A model generated the notes under the pieces. That model was not told the DNA's origin and searched no databases. It saw only the letters and a list, made by a program, of their open reading frames with translations. The position numbers and the translations under genes were made by a program. Of a DNA stretch of 5,797 nt, positions 1-5,797 are shown one piece after another; the first letter of the stretch is position 1; each line of letters begins with the position of its first letter. This DNA comes from Chloroflexota bacterium (GTDB lineage: Bacteria; Chloroflexota; Dehalococcoidia; JACPPY01): the NCBI GenBank assembly GCA_016189825.1, contig JACPRR010000232.1, positions 1-5,797 of the forward strand, read 5' to 3'.

Positions 1-771
1 GACCTGGACCATGCCGTTGTGCAGCCAGTACCGGGCGAATGGAGACGCGCCGGTATAGCTTTCGGATTGGGCTATCTCGTTCTCGTGATGCGGGAAGATA
101 AGGTCGCGGCCTCCACCGTGGATGTCAAGGGCAGCGCCAAGGTGCCGTATCGACATCGCGGTGCACTCGATGTGCCATCCGGGCCGCCCCTTGCCCCACG
201 GGCTCTCCCACCACGGCTCTCCTGGCTTGGCCGCCTTCCACAGCGCGAAATCGAGATGGCTTTCCTTTCCGGGCTCCTGAGTCCCCGAGGGCTCCATCTG
301 CGAAGGGTCGCGGCCGCTGAGCTTGCCGTAACCAGGGAAACGGCTGACTCGGAAATACACGCTGCCCGCACCCTCGTAGGCATGGCCCTTTTCCACAAGG
401 CCGCCGATGACCTCAATCATCTTGGGTATCTCCTCAGTGGCTCTGGGATAGATGTCGGCCCGTCTAATGTTGAGGCGGTCCATGTCCTCGAAGTAGCTGG
501 CAATGTAGCGTGAGGAGAGTTCTCCGATGGAGACCTTGCGCAGCCGGGCTCGATCTATTATCTTGTCGTCGACATCGGTAATATTCTGAACGTGCTTCAC
601 CTTGAAGCCGCGAAACTCCAGGTATCGCTTCACTGTATCGAAGGTTGAGTAGCTCAATGCGTGACCGAGGTGGCAGTCATCGTAGGGAGTCACACCGCAG
701 ACGTACATCTTGACTGGTGATCCGGGCGTGAACTCCTCTTTCTGCCGAGAAAGGGTGCTGAAGACTTTCAT
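1..771 (-). CDS. cysS: Cysteinyl-tRNA synthetase, N-terminal part (runs off the left edge)
   Basis: Class I aminoacyl-tRNA synthetase that activates cysteine with ATP and attaches it to tRNA-Cys in the cytoplasm. I translated 257 residues from the ATG at 771; the reading frame is open to base 1. The class I HIGH signature appears as HLGH (residues 34-37) after CGVTPYDD. NITDVDDK lies at 63-70, GWHIECTAMS ends the first catalytic half near 207, and FPHHENEIAQ lies near 226-235. By family knowledge the zinc ligands should be C25, C203, H228 and E232, and all four are present. The family is usually about 460 residues, so slightly more than half is visible; the KMSKS loop and the anticodon-binding region lie beyond the window. 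The gene starts one base after the ispF stop (TGA-A-ATG), with GGAGAG at 776-781 as ribosome binding site inside the end of ispF, so translational coupling is likely. The product call is very secure. Confidence 0.97.
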   Translation of the reverse strand, partial: MKVFSTLSRQKEEFTPGSPVKMYVCGVTPYDDCHLGHALSYSTFDTVKRYLEFRGFKVKHVQNITDVDDKIIDRARLRKVSIGELSSRYIASYFEDMDRLNIRRADIYPRATEEIPKMIEVIGGLVEKGHAYEGAGSVYFRVSRFPGYGKLSGRDPSQMEPSGTQEPGKESHLDFALWKAAKPGEPWWESPWGKGRPGWHIECTAMSIRHLGAALDIHGGGRDLIFPHHENEIAQSESYTGASPFARYWLHNGMVQV

Positions 772-772
772 T

Positions 773-1255
773 TCACTCTCCGTTTGATTCCTGTAGCAAG
801 GCGACCGCGATGGCCGCGACCCCCTCGCCACGACCCAGGAAGCCCAGCCCTTCGTTGGTCGTTGCCTTGATTCCTATGCGGTCGGCAGTGAGGCGAAGTG
901 GCTTCGCAAGTCGTCCCTTCATCTGCGGGACTACCGGGCTGATCTTTGGACGCTCGGCGATAACCGTGACATCGACGTTGGCGATGGCGAAGCCTCGTTC
1001 CGAAAGCAGTCCTACGACGCGTTCGAGCAGCTCCAGGCTTGACGCCCCCTCGCAGGCGGGGTCACTCACGGGAAACTGCACGCCGATGTCGGGCAGCCCG
1101 GCCGCGCCAAGCAAGGCGTCCATCAACGCGTGGACCAGGACATCCGCGTCGCTGTGGCCGGCGAGTCCTTTCTCGTGTGATATGTCGACGCCACCGAGGA
1201 TGAGTTTCCTGCCGCGCGCCAGGCGGTGAACGTCGTAGCCAATACCTACGCGCAT
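773..1255 (-). CDS. ispF: 2-C-methyl-D-erythritol 2,4-cyclodiphosphate synthase
   Basis: Fifth step of the MEP isoprenoid pathway: converts CDP-methylerythritol 2-phosphate to methylerythritol cyclodiphosphate, releasing CMP. The family forms a soluble homotrimer with active sites between subunits. The 160 residues match the usual length of about 155-165 and the domain is complete. The metal ligands D8 and H10 (GYDVHR) and H42 (in GHSDADVLVHALMDALLGA) are present. The CDP-binding segment KATTNEGLGFLGRGEG near 129-144 is also intact. The normally conserved substrate loop DIGxxFPDTDP reads DIGVQFPVSDP (56-66), so the usual Asp63 is Val. The ATG at 1255 lies inside the end of ispD (10-base overlap) and is preceded by a short, close AAGG. 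This start gives the canonical MRVGIGYD beginning. It is followed one base later by cysS. Identification is secure; full activity of the loop variant is an inference. Confidence 0.96.
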   Translation of the reverse strand: MRVGIGYDVHRLARGRKLILGGVDISHEKGLAGHSDADVLVHALMDALLGAAGLPDIGVQFPVSDPACEGASSLELLERVVGLLSERGFAIANVDVTVIAERPKISPVVPQMKGRLAKPLRLTADRIGIKATTNEGLGFLGRGEGVAAIAVALLQESNGE

Positions 1256-1965
1256 TGCCTTCGTTTCAGCAGAGTTTCAGCGAGCGCCAGGTCTTCCGGC
1301 GTTGTCACCTTAATGTTGTCGTACGAGCCCTGGTACAGCTTCACCCTGTGCCCCAGCTTTTCGACGAGCGAAGCATCGTCGGTTGCCCCGTCGGGCAGCT
1401 TGTATGCTGCGGCTATTATATCAAAGCGAAAGACCTGGGGAGTCTGAGCGGCCCACAATGTCGCCCTGTCCGGCGTTGCCCCGATGAACATATGCTGATC
1501 GGCGATCTTGATCGTGTCTTTCACCGGGACTGCGGCCAGCGCTGCGCCTGTTTCCGCCGCGGCGGCCAATCCGTCTGCGATCAGGGTCGCGTCAAGGAAA
1601 GGTCGCGCCGCATCCTGTATGAGCACCCATTCGCAACCGGACAGCGTGCCCAGCCCGATCCTTACCGTATCCTGCCTACGTTCGCCGCCTTCGCGAACGG
1701 AGACCACCTTCGAAAAGCCGTGCCGCGCAACGAGTGAGCGCCCCTGGTCTATGTTGCGGGCGGATAGCAGGACGACTATACGATCAACCAGCGGGCATGA
1801 TTGAGCAGCTCGCAGCGGCCAGTAGATGAGGGGATGTCCACCGAGGGGCGCGAATATCTTGTCAATGCCCGACATGCGCCGCGATTCGCCGGCGCCGGCC
1901 AGTATGACGGCGCTGCAGGTTGGGCCCGGTTTATGGTTTGGGCATTCGGTCACGGGAAGCACCAT
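1246..1965 (-). CDS. ispD: 2-C-methyl-D-erythritol 4-phosphate cytidylyltransferase
   Basis: Third step of the MEP pathway: transfers CMP from CTP to methylerythritol 4-phosphate, giving CDP-methylerythritol; cytoplasmic. The 239-residue product has a single GT-A-type nucleotidyltransferase fold. The glycine-rich CTP loop LAGAGESRRM is at 22-31, followed by K36. GGERRQDTV is at 93-101, DAARPF at 118-123, PVKDTIK at 147-153, LWAAQTPQVF at 170-179, TDDASLVE at 195-202 and NIKVTTPEDL at 217-226. By alignment from memory, R30, K36, R167 and K219 correspond to E. coli R20, K27, R157 and K213. The residue before DAARP is Gln instead of the common His. The ATG at 1965 gives about 16 residues ahead of the conserved core and a 35-base overlap with the upstream gene. 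A weak AGGT precedes it; in-frame GTG codons at 1962 and 1953 are alternatives but have no better ribosome binding site. The neighbouring ispF belongs to the same pathway; ispE, the intervening step, is not here. Confidence 0.95.
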   Translation of the reverse strand: MVLPVTECPNHKPGPTCSAVILAGAGESRRMSGIDKIFAPLGGHPLIYWPLRAAQSCPLVDRIVVLLSARNIDQGRSLVARHGFSKVVSVREGGERRQDTVRIGLGTLSGCEWVLIQDAARPFLDATLIADGLAAAAETGAALAAVPVKDTIKIADQHMFIGATPDRATLWAAQTPQVFRFDIIAAAYKLPDGATDDASLVEKLGHRVKLYQGSYDNIKVTTPEDLALAETLLKRRQCA

Positions 1966-2983
1966 TTCTGACCTGGGCGAATATCATTCTGCCCACCGCC
2001 GTCTGAAGAACCCTGGTGACAACCACGTTAACCTTGTTGTTCAAGTACTTCCGCCCGTCTTCGATCACGACCATGGTCCCGTCATCGAGGAAACCTACCC
2101 CCTGGCCGAACTCTTTTCCTTCCTGGATGACGCGCAGGTCAACCTCTTCCCCAGGGAGGATTAGAGGCTTGACGGCGTTCGCCAGCATGTTGATATTGAG
2201 GACCCGGACGCCCTGCAGTTCTGCCACGCGGTTGAGGCCGAAATCATTGGTGATCACTGGATAGCCGGTGGCTTTGGCCATGAGGATGAGCTTGGAGTCC
2301 ACGCCGTCGGCATCCTTGTAGTCAGTGTCAGATATCTCAACCGGCACAGCGGCCTCTTTTTGCAGCTTGTTCAGCATCTCTAAGCCCCTGCGCCCGCGCT
2401 GTCTCCGCAACGAGTCGCTTGAGTCCGCGATGTACTGCAGCTCCTCGAGGACGAACTTTGGTATGACCAATATCCCGGGCGCAAACCCTGCCCGGCCGAT
2501 GTCGGCGATGCGTCCGTCAATGATGGCGCTGGTATCGAGCAAGGCCCTCGGGCTTTCCGCCGGCTGAGCGGGCAGCGCTCTCTTGTCCTGCAGCATACGC
2601 GTGTCGACTATGCCGGCGACAGTTTTCGAGTGGGTGGTCATGATCACGACGCCCAGGTACATGAGAACAAGTACCGCCACGACCGGGGCGAGCTTTCCGG
2701 CAAGGCCAGGAAGCAACGAGAGAGGCAAGGAAAGCAGGCCGGACACGACTAGAGCCGCGACAACGCCGACCATGCCCGAGATGAACGTGGAAGAGGGTAC
2801 CCGGGCCATTTCGCGGTTCAGCCAGCGTTGGAATGCGCGCGCGGGGAACGGCGCGAAGATCGCGCCGGCGACGGCGCCGGCGGCAGTCCATATCAATATC
2901 GCTTTAGCGGAGCTATCACTGAATATCGATGCCAGACCCCAGCCGGAAAGCCCAACCAATATGAAGCCGATAATACGGCTCAT
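1931..2983 (-). CDS. Membrane-anchored PIN-TRAM domain protein (YacL-like)
   Basis: 350 residues in three parts. Four hydrophobic segments lie near residues 3-20, 28-46, 66-90 and 98-116. A PIN nuclease-like domain spans about 146-265, and a TRAM (predicted RNA-binding) domain about 278-338. The PIN acidic residues are visible: D150 in LLDTSAIIDGR, E181 in VLEELQYIAD, D229 in GVDSKLI and D247 in VITNDFGLNR. An Arg-rich stretch (LRRQRGRRGLEML, 192-204) follows the second motif, as is common in this family. The family resembles Bacillus YacL, whose substrate is not established to my knowledge, so RNA cleavage is inference. I chose the ATG at 2983 because GGGAG sits five bases upstream and because it gives a clean membrane N-terminus. 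ATGs at 2995 and 3052 would add 12 or 23 residues with no better ribosome binding site. The gene is first in the cluster with ispD, which it overlaps by 35 bases. The placement next to ispD-ispF matches the Bacillus yacL neighbourhood. Confidence 0.9.
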   Translation of the reverse strand: MSRIIGFILVGLSGWGLASIFSDSSAKAILIWTAAGAVAGAIFAPFPARAFQRWLNREMARVPSSTFISGMVGVVAALVVSGLLSLPLSLLPGLAGKLAPVVAVLVLMYLGVVIMTTHSKTVAGIVDTRMLQDKRALPAQPAESPRALLDTSAIIDGRIADIGRAGFAPGILVIPKFVLEELQYIADSSDSLRRQRGRRGLEMLNKLQKEAAVPVEISDTDYKDADGVDSKLILMAKATGYPVITNDFGLNRVAELQGVRVLNINMLANAVKPLILPGEEVDLRVIQEGKEFGQGVGFLDDGTMVVIEDGRKYLNNKVNVVVTRVLQTAVGRMIFAQVRNGASRDRMPKP

Positions 2984-2988
2984 GAAGA

Positions 2989-2993
2989 CTCCC
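2989..2993 (-). promoter_or_regulatory. Ribosome binding site deciding the PIN-TRAM start
   Basis: GGGAG on the minus strand, followed by TCTTC and the ATG at 2983: a near-ideal sequence and spacing. The longer in-frame starts at 2995 and 3052 lack a comparable purine-rich site, so this site favours the 350-residue product. Confidence 0.7.
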
Positions 2994-3001
2994 ATAGCTT
3001 G

Positions 3002-3031
3002 AGTGTAAATGAACCGGGAATAGTAAGTCAA
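3002..3031 (-). promoter_or_regulatory. Candidate sigma70-type promoter for the PIN-TRAM/ispD/ispF/cysS cluster
   Basis: On the minus strand TTGACT (3031-3026, five of six matches to TTGACA) is followed after 18 bases by TACACT (3007-3002, four of six matches to TATAAT, including the important first, second and last positions). Transcription would begin near 2995, leaving a leader of roughly a dozen bases before the ATG at 2983, just long enough for the GGGAG site. It lies in the only sizeable spacer ahead of the cluster. The surrounding 124-base spacer (2984-3107) holds no gene. A GCGGG/CCCGC inverted pair near the nuoN end (about 3071-3098) has a large loop and no T-run, so nuo read-through into this cluster remains possible. 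This is a sequence match only; transcription is inferred. Confidence 0.45.
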
Positions 3032-3107
3032 AGCACGAGCGCGCCCGAGCACGCAGTGAAGCGGGTCCAGCAGGCGGGAACAAACTTGAGGCGGCCCGCG
3101 TGAGCGC

Positions 3108-4565
3108 CTACGAAACCGACTTGCCGGCAGTCTGAGCGAGGCCGATCAATATAGACGGCACGATACCGAGCAGCAGTACCCCAATGCACGCCAGCCAAAG
3201 GGACGTCCGCAATGACACGGACGAGGGCACTGGCTCCTCCGAGACCGGCGCTCCCAGCCACATGATCTTCACCACGCGCAGATAATAGTAGGCGGAGATG
3301 ACGGTGTTAATCACGGCGATGATGACAAGCCACATGAAGCCTTGCTGCACCGCAGCGTTGAACAGGTATATCTTGGCGATGAGGCCGGCTGTCGGCGGCA
3401 GGCCGACCAATGAGACGAGGCAGGTGGTCAACGCGAGCGCGAGCAACGGGGCCCGCTTTCCCATACCGCTGTAGTCAGCGATGAGGTCGTTCCCGGTCTT
3501 GTTCGAGAACGCAACGATGGCGCCGAAAGCTCCAATATTGGTGAGCGTGTAGCTTGCGAGGAAGAAAGCCACAGCGCTGCGGGCTTCACTCGCCATTGAC
3601 TGCGCCACGCTGGCGGCAGCGATGCCGACAATCATGTACCCGGCCTGGGCGATGCTCGAATAGGCCATCATGCGCTTGATGTTGGTCTGCCCTATCGCCA
3701 CAAGATTCCCCATAGTCATGGTGAACACCGCGAGGACGGCGAACATCATGCCCCAATCGCGGCTCAGCCATTGCGGGGCAGCAAACGAATCATAGAAGAT
3801 GCGCAACACCACCGCGAAGCCCGCGGCTTTCGAGGCGGCCGAAAGGTAGCCTGTTATTGGCGTCGGGGCGCCCTCGTAGACATCGGGCACCCACATCTGG
3901 AAAGGGAAGCTCGATATCTTGAAGCCGAAACCGGCTGCTATCAGGACTATCCCGATAAGCAACGGAGGGCTGCTCAAGATTCCCGTGGCGGACAAGGCGC
4001 GCACGGAGTTTGCTATCCCCCGCAGGTCTGTTGTTCCGGCCAGCCCGAATATTAGCGCCATGCCGTAAAGCAAGACCGCGGACGCCACCGAGCCCAGCAG
4101 CACGTACTTGAGTCCGGCCTCGCTTGATTTTGGGTCCCGCAGGAACGTGGCCAGAACGTAGAGCGAGATGCCGCTTAGCTCGAGCGCTACGTAGATCGAT
4201 ATGAGCTCGCGTGAGGCGGAAAGCAGCATCAGTCCCACCGCTGACACGAGCAACAAGGCGTGGTACTCAGCTAACCCGTGCTCGATCTTCTTCCTGTACT
4301 CGACTGAGGATAGGACGACCAACAACAGGGCGGCGAGGACGACATACTTGAAAAACAACGCGAACTGGTCGACGGCAAGCATGTTGCTGAACACGGACTG
4401 TGGGGCCCGGCTCCACAATCCGATGGCGAATCCTGCGGAGGCGGCTATGCCCAGTATGGCGAGATAGGCCACCGCACCCTTTTTCCGGGTGAACAGGTCC
4501 ACGAATATGATCAGGACCGCGGTCGAAAACAGGCTCAACTCTGGCGCCAGCAGGATGAGATTCAC
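3108..4565 (-). CDS. nuoN: NADH-quinone oxidoreductase (complex I) subunit N
   Basis: Antiporter-like integral membrane subunit of respiratory complex I, one of the three that move protons as quinone is reduced. The 485 residues match the family length and are almost entirely hydrophobic, consistent with about 14 helices. Expected buried charged residues are present: E129 in the fifth-helix region (YVALELSG), K216 in GFGFKISSFPF, K246 in SAASKAAGF and K398 in PPTAGLIAKIYLF. By family comparison these match E. coli NuoN E133, K217, K247 and K395. WVPDVYEGAPTPITGY (225-240) and IKRMMAYSSIAQAGYM (296-311) are typical. The usual PFHxW histidine is Gln (Q223). The start is GTG at 4565, supported by AAGGGAG at 4572-4578 six bases upstream. 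It sits 34 bases after nuoM and is probably co-transcribed with it. As no electron-input subunit is in view, whether the donor is NADH cannot be told here. Confidence 0.96.
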   Translation of the reverse strand: MNLILLAPELSLFSTAVLIIFVDLFTRKKGAVAYLAILGIAASAGFAIGLWSRAPQSVFSNMLAVDQFALFFKYVVLAALLLVVLSSVEYRKKIEHGLAEYHALLLVSAVGLMLLSASRELISIYVALELSGISLYVLATFLRDPKSSEAGLKYVLLGSVASAVLLYGMALIFGLAGTTDLRGIANSVRALSATGILSSPPLLIGIVLIAAGFGFKISSFPFQMWVPDVYEGAPTPITGYLSAASKAAGFAVVLRIFYDSFAAPQWLSRDWGMMFAVLAVFTMTMGNLVAIGQTNIKRMMAYSSIAQAGYMIVGIAAASVAQSMASEARSAVAFFLASYTLTNIGAFGAIVAFSNKTGNDLIADYSGMGKRAPLLALALTTCLVSLVGLPPTAGLIAKIYLFNAAVQQGFMWLVIIAVINTVISAYYYLRVVKIMWLGAPVSEEPVPSSVSLRTSLWLACIGVLLLGIVPSILIGLAQTAGKSVS

Positions 4566-4571
4566 AGCGCA

Positions 4572-4578
4572 CTCCCTT
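4572..4578 (-). promoter_or_regulatory. Ribosome binding site supporting the GTG start of nuoN
   Basis: AAGGGAG on the minus strand, six bases before the GTG at 4565, within the 34-base gap after the nuoM stop. It fixes an uncommon initiation codon; the resulting N-terminus (MNLILLAPELSLF) is typical for the family. Confidence 0.75.
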
Positions 4579-4599
4579 CGGACGGCGGCAGTGTCCGGC

Positions 4600-5797
4600 T
4601 CATGGCGCTACTACCAGAGTGGCTATCGGTCTGGCCGTGGCAATGGCATCGGTAAGCAGCGCGGGGTACAAGCCGACAAGCAGTATCACAGCAACGAACG
4701 AGAATATGCACAACATCTCCACGCGGTCTGTGTCCGGCACGTGGTCGTATTGCTCCAGGGGCGGGCCATAGAACGTGCGCTGCAGCACCCACAGGATGTA
4801 CCCGGCAGTGAGCACGATGCCGAATGCGGAGAGCAGCGTCATCACCCGGAGGGAGCTGAAGGCGTTGCTGGCAAAGCTGCCCACGAATACCAGGAACTCC
4901 GCGGCAAAACCGCTGGTCCCGGGAAGGCCGAGAGAGGCAAGGCCAGCAATGCTGAACACAACGACGATGACAGGCATACGACGGGCCAGTCCTCCAAGCG
5001 CCTCCAGGTTCCGGTTATGTGTCTTGTCGTACACCAGGCCCACCATGGCAAACAGGAGCCCCGTGACCACGCCGTGGCTGAACATCTGAAGCGTGGCGCC
5101 GGTAAGACTCACATCTGTCAGCGCGAATACGCCCAGGAGGACGAGTCCCATATGGCTCACGCTGCTGTAGGCGACAAGCTTCTTCAGGTCGGTCTGTCTC
5201 AATGTACAGGCGGCGCCATAGAGCACATTGACCACGGCAAGCGCGCCCAGGAACGGCGCGGCGCTCCTCGCAATATCCGGGAAAAAGCCAACATTGAAAC
5301 GTATCAGGCCGTAGCCGCCCATCTTCAGCAGGACGCCCGCGAGCACCACGCTGACCGCCGTTGGGGCGTCAGTGTGGGCATCGGGCAGCCAGGTATGAAG
5401 AGGGAATACCGGCAGCTTGATCACGAACGGCAGGAGAAGGAGAATGAAGATGCCCGTGAAGGGGATGACTTCCCTCCACTGGGAATGGTTGCTACTAGCA
5501 ATCACAGTCATGTCCATGCTGCCGGCGGCGAAGTAGAGGGCGAGGATGCCGGCGAGCATGGCGGCGCTGCCGGTGACTGTGTAGATGACGTACTTGATCG
5601 CCGAGTATTCCTTCCTGCCCGTGCCCCAGATGGAAATCAAGAAGTACATGGGCAGGAGTTCAACTTCCCAGAATATGAAAAACAGCACCAGATCGACTGC
5701 GGCAAACACCCCGATAAGGCTCGTCTCGAGGACCAGCAGCCAGACGAAGTATTCCCGTAGCCGCTGATGGACTTTCCAGGAGACGAGGACGACCAGA
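4600..5797 (-). CDS. nuoM: NADH-quinone oxidoreductase (complex I) subunit M, C-terminal part (start beyond the right edge)
   Basis: Antiporter-like proton-pumping membrane subunit of complex I. The frame is open from the window edge, and 398 residues are visible from base 5796 to the TGA at 4600-4602. The GTG at 5709 is an internal codon, not a start, because conserved membrane sequence continues upstream of it (LETSLIGVF). Key residues by window numbering: E44 in FWEVELLPMYFLI, K127 and H134 in FVIKLPVFPLHTWLPDAH, K158 in GVLLKMGGYGLIRF, and E300 in GLPGTSGFAAEF. They correspond, by alignment from memory, to E. coli NuoM E144, K234, H241, K265 and E407. The offset is 100 at the first and a constant 107 at the rest. 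About 100 N-terminal residues are therefore missing, out of roughly 500. LKKLVAYSSVSHMG (204-217) and LQMFSHGVVTGLLF (236-249) are also typical. It is followed by nuoN, the standard gene order. Confidence 0.96.
   Translation of the reverse strand, partial: LVVLVSWKVHQRLREYFVWLLVLETSLIGVFAAVDLVLFFIFWEVELLPMYFLISIWGTGRKEYSAIKYVIYTVTGSAAMLAGILALYFAAGSMDMTVIASSNHSQWREVIPFTGIFILLLLPFVIKLPVFPLHTWLPDAHTDAPTAVSVVLAGVLLKMGGYGLIRFNVGFFPDIARSAAPFLGALAVVNVLYGAACTLRQTDLKKLVAYSSVSHMGLVLLGVFALTDVSLTGATLQMFSHGVVTGLLFAMVGLVYDKTHNRNLEALGGLARRMPVIVVVFSIAGLASLGLPGTSGFAAEFLVFVGSFASNAFSSLRVMTLLSAFGIVLTAGYILWVLQRTFYGPPLEQYDHVPDTDRVEMLCIFSFVAVILLVGLYPALLTDAIATARPIATLVVAP

Noticed and set aside
19..513. Open frame on the plus strand opposite cysS
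   Set aside because: The minus strand here translates to unmistakable cysteinyl-tRNA synthetase; the plus-strand product has no recognisable motif.
1255..1737. Plus-strand open frames within ispD, ispF and the PIN-TRAM gene (also near 810-1229 and 2583-3002)
   Set aside because: All are antisense to conserved genes, have no family resemblance, and lack a supporting context.
3071..3098. Possible terminator hairpin after nuoN
   Set aside because: Only a five-base GC stem with a large loop, and no following T-run; too weak to call.
3028..3261. Minus-strand 77-codon frame crossing the end of nuoN
   Set aside because: Overlaps nuoN in another frame with no motif or ribosome binding site that would support it.
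4489..5760. Long open frame on the plus strand (423 codons) opposite nuoM and the start of nuoN
   Set aside because: Its product is rich in His, Gln, Glu, Arg and Gly with no recognisable domain, and it lies exactly antisense to well-conserved membrane protein genes. It is a shadow frame from GC-rich codon use.
1..5797. A new defence, mobile or otherwise undescribed system
   Set aside because: All six genes belong to known housekeeping families and fill nearly all the sequence; no unexplained gene, repeat array or RNA-like structure remains.

Overview
This is an ordinary-looking piece of bacterial core genome, moderately GC-rich by eye, with every supported gene on the minus strand. It therefore reads right to left: 3' part of nuoM, then nuoN, a YacL-like PIN-TRAM membrane protein, ispD, ispF, and the 5' part of cysS. 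Both outer genes are cut by the window edges. No RNA gene, mobile element, repeat array or CRISPR was seen, and there is no gene-free stretch longer than about 130 bases.

Region by region. At 5797-4600 and 4565-3108 lie the last two antiporter-like proton-pumping subunits of respiratory complex I (NuoM, NuoN). They are 34 bases apart, the usual tail of a nuo operon. At 3107-2984 is a 124-base spacer holding a plausible sigma70-type promoter and no convincing terminator. At 2983-1 is a very compact cluster of PIN-TRAM protein, ispD, ispF and cysS. Within it the genes overlap by 35 bases, overlap by 10 bases, and are separated by 1 base, which strongly suggests one transcript with coupled translation.

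Functionally, NuoM and NuoN belong to membrane energy conservation. IspD and IspF catalyse the third and fifth steps of the MEP isoprenoid pathway. CysS charges tRNA-Cys. The PIN-TRAM protein is a predicted membrane-anchored nuclease-like protein of unknown substrate. The order yacL-ispD-ispF-cysS resembles the Bacillus order yacL-ispD-ispF-gltX-cysE-cysS with gltX and cysE absent.

The MEP pathway and the YacL-type protein indicate a bacterium. A Gram-positive-related or Chloroflexota-like lineage is possible, but this rests on gene order and protein flavour only and is a low-confidence inference. I found no evidence for an undescribed system. The points worth a second look are substitutions at normally conserved positions in IspF and NuoN, start-site choices, and the compact gene arrangement.
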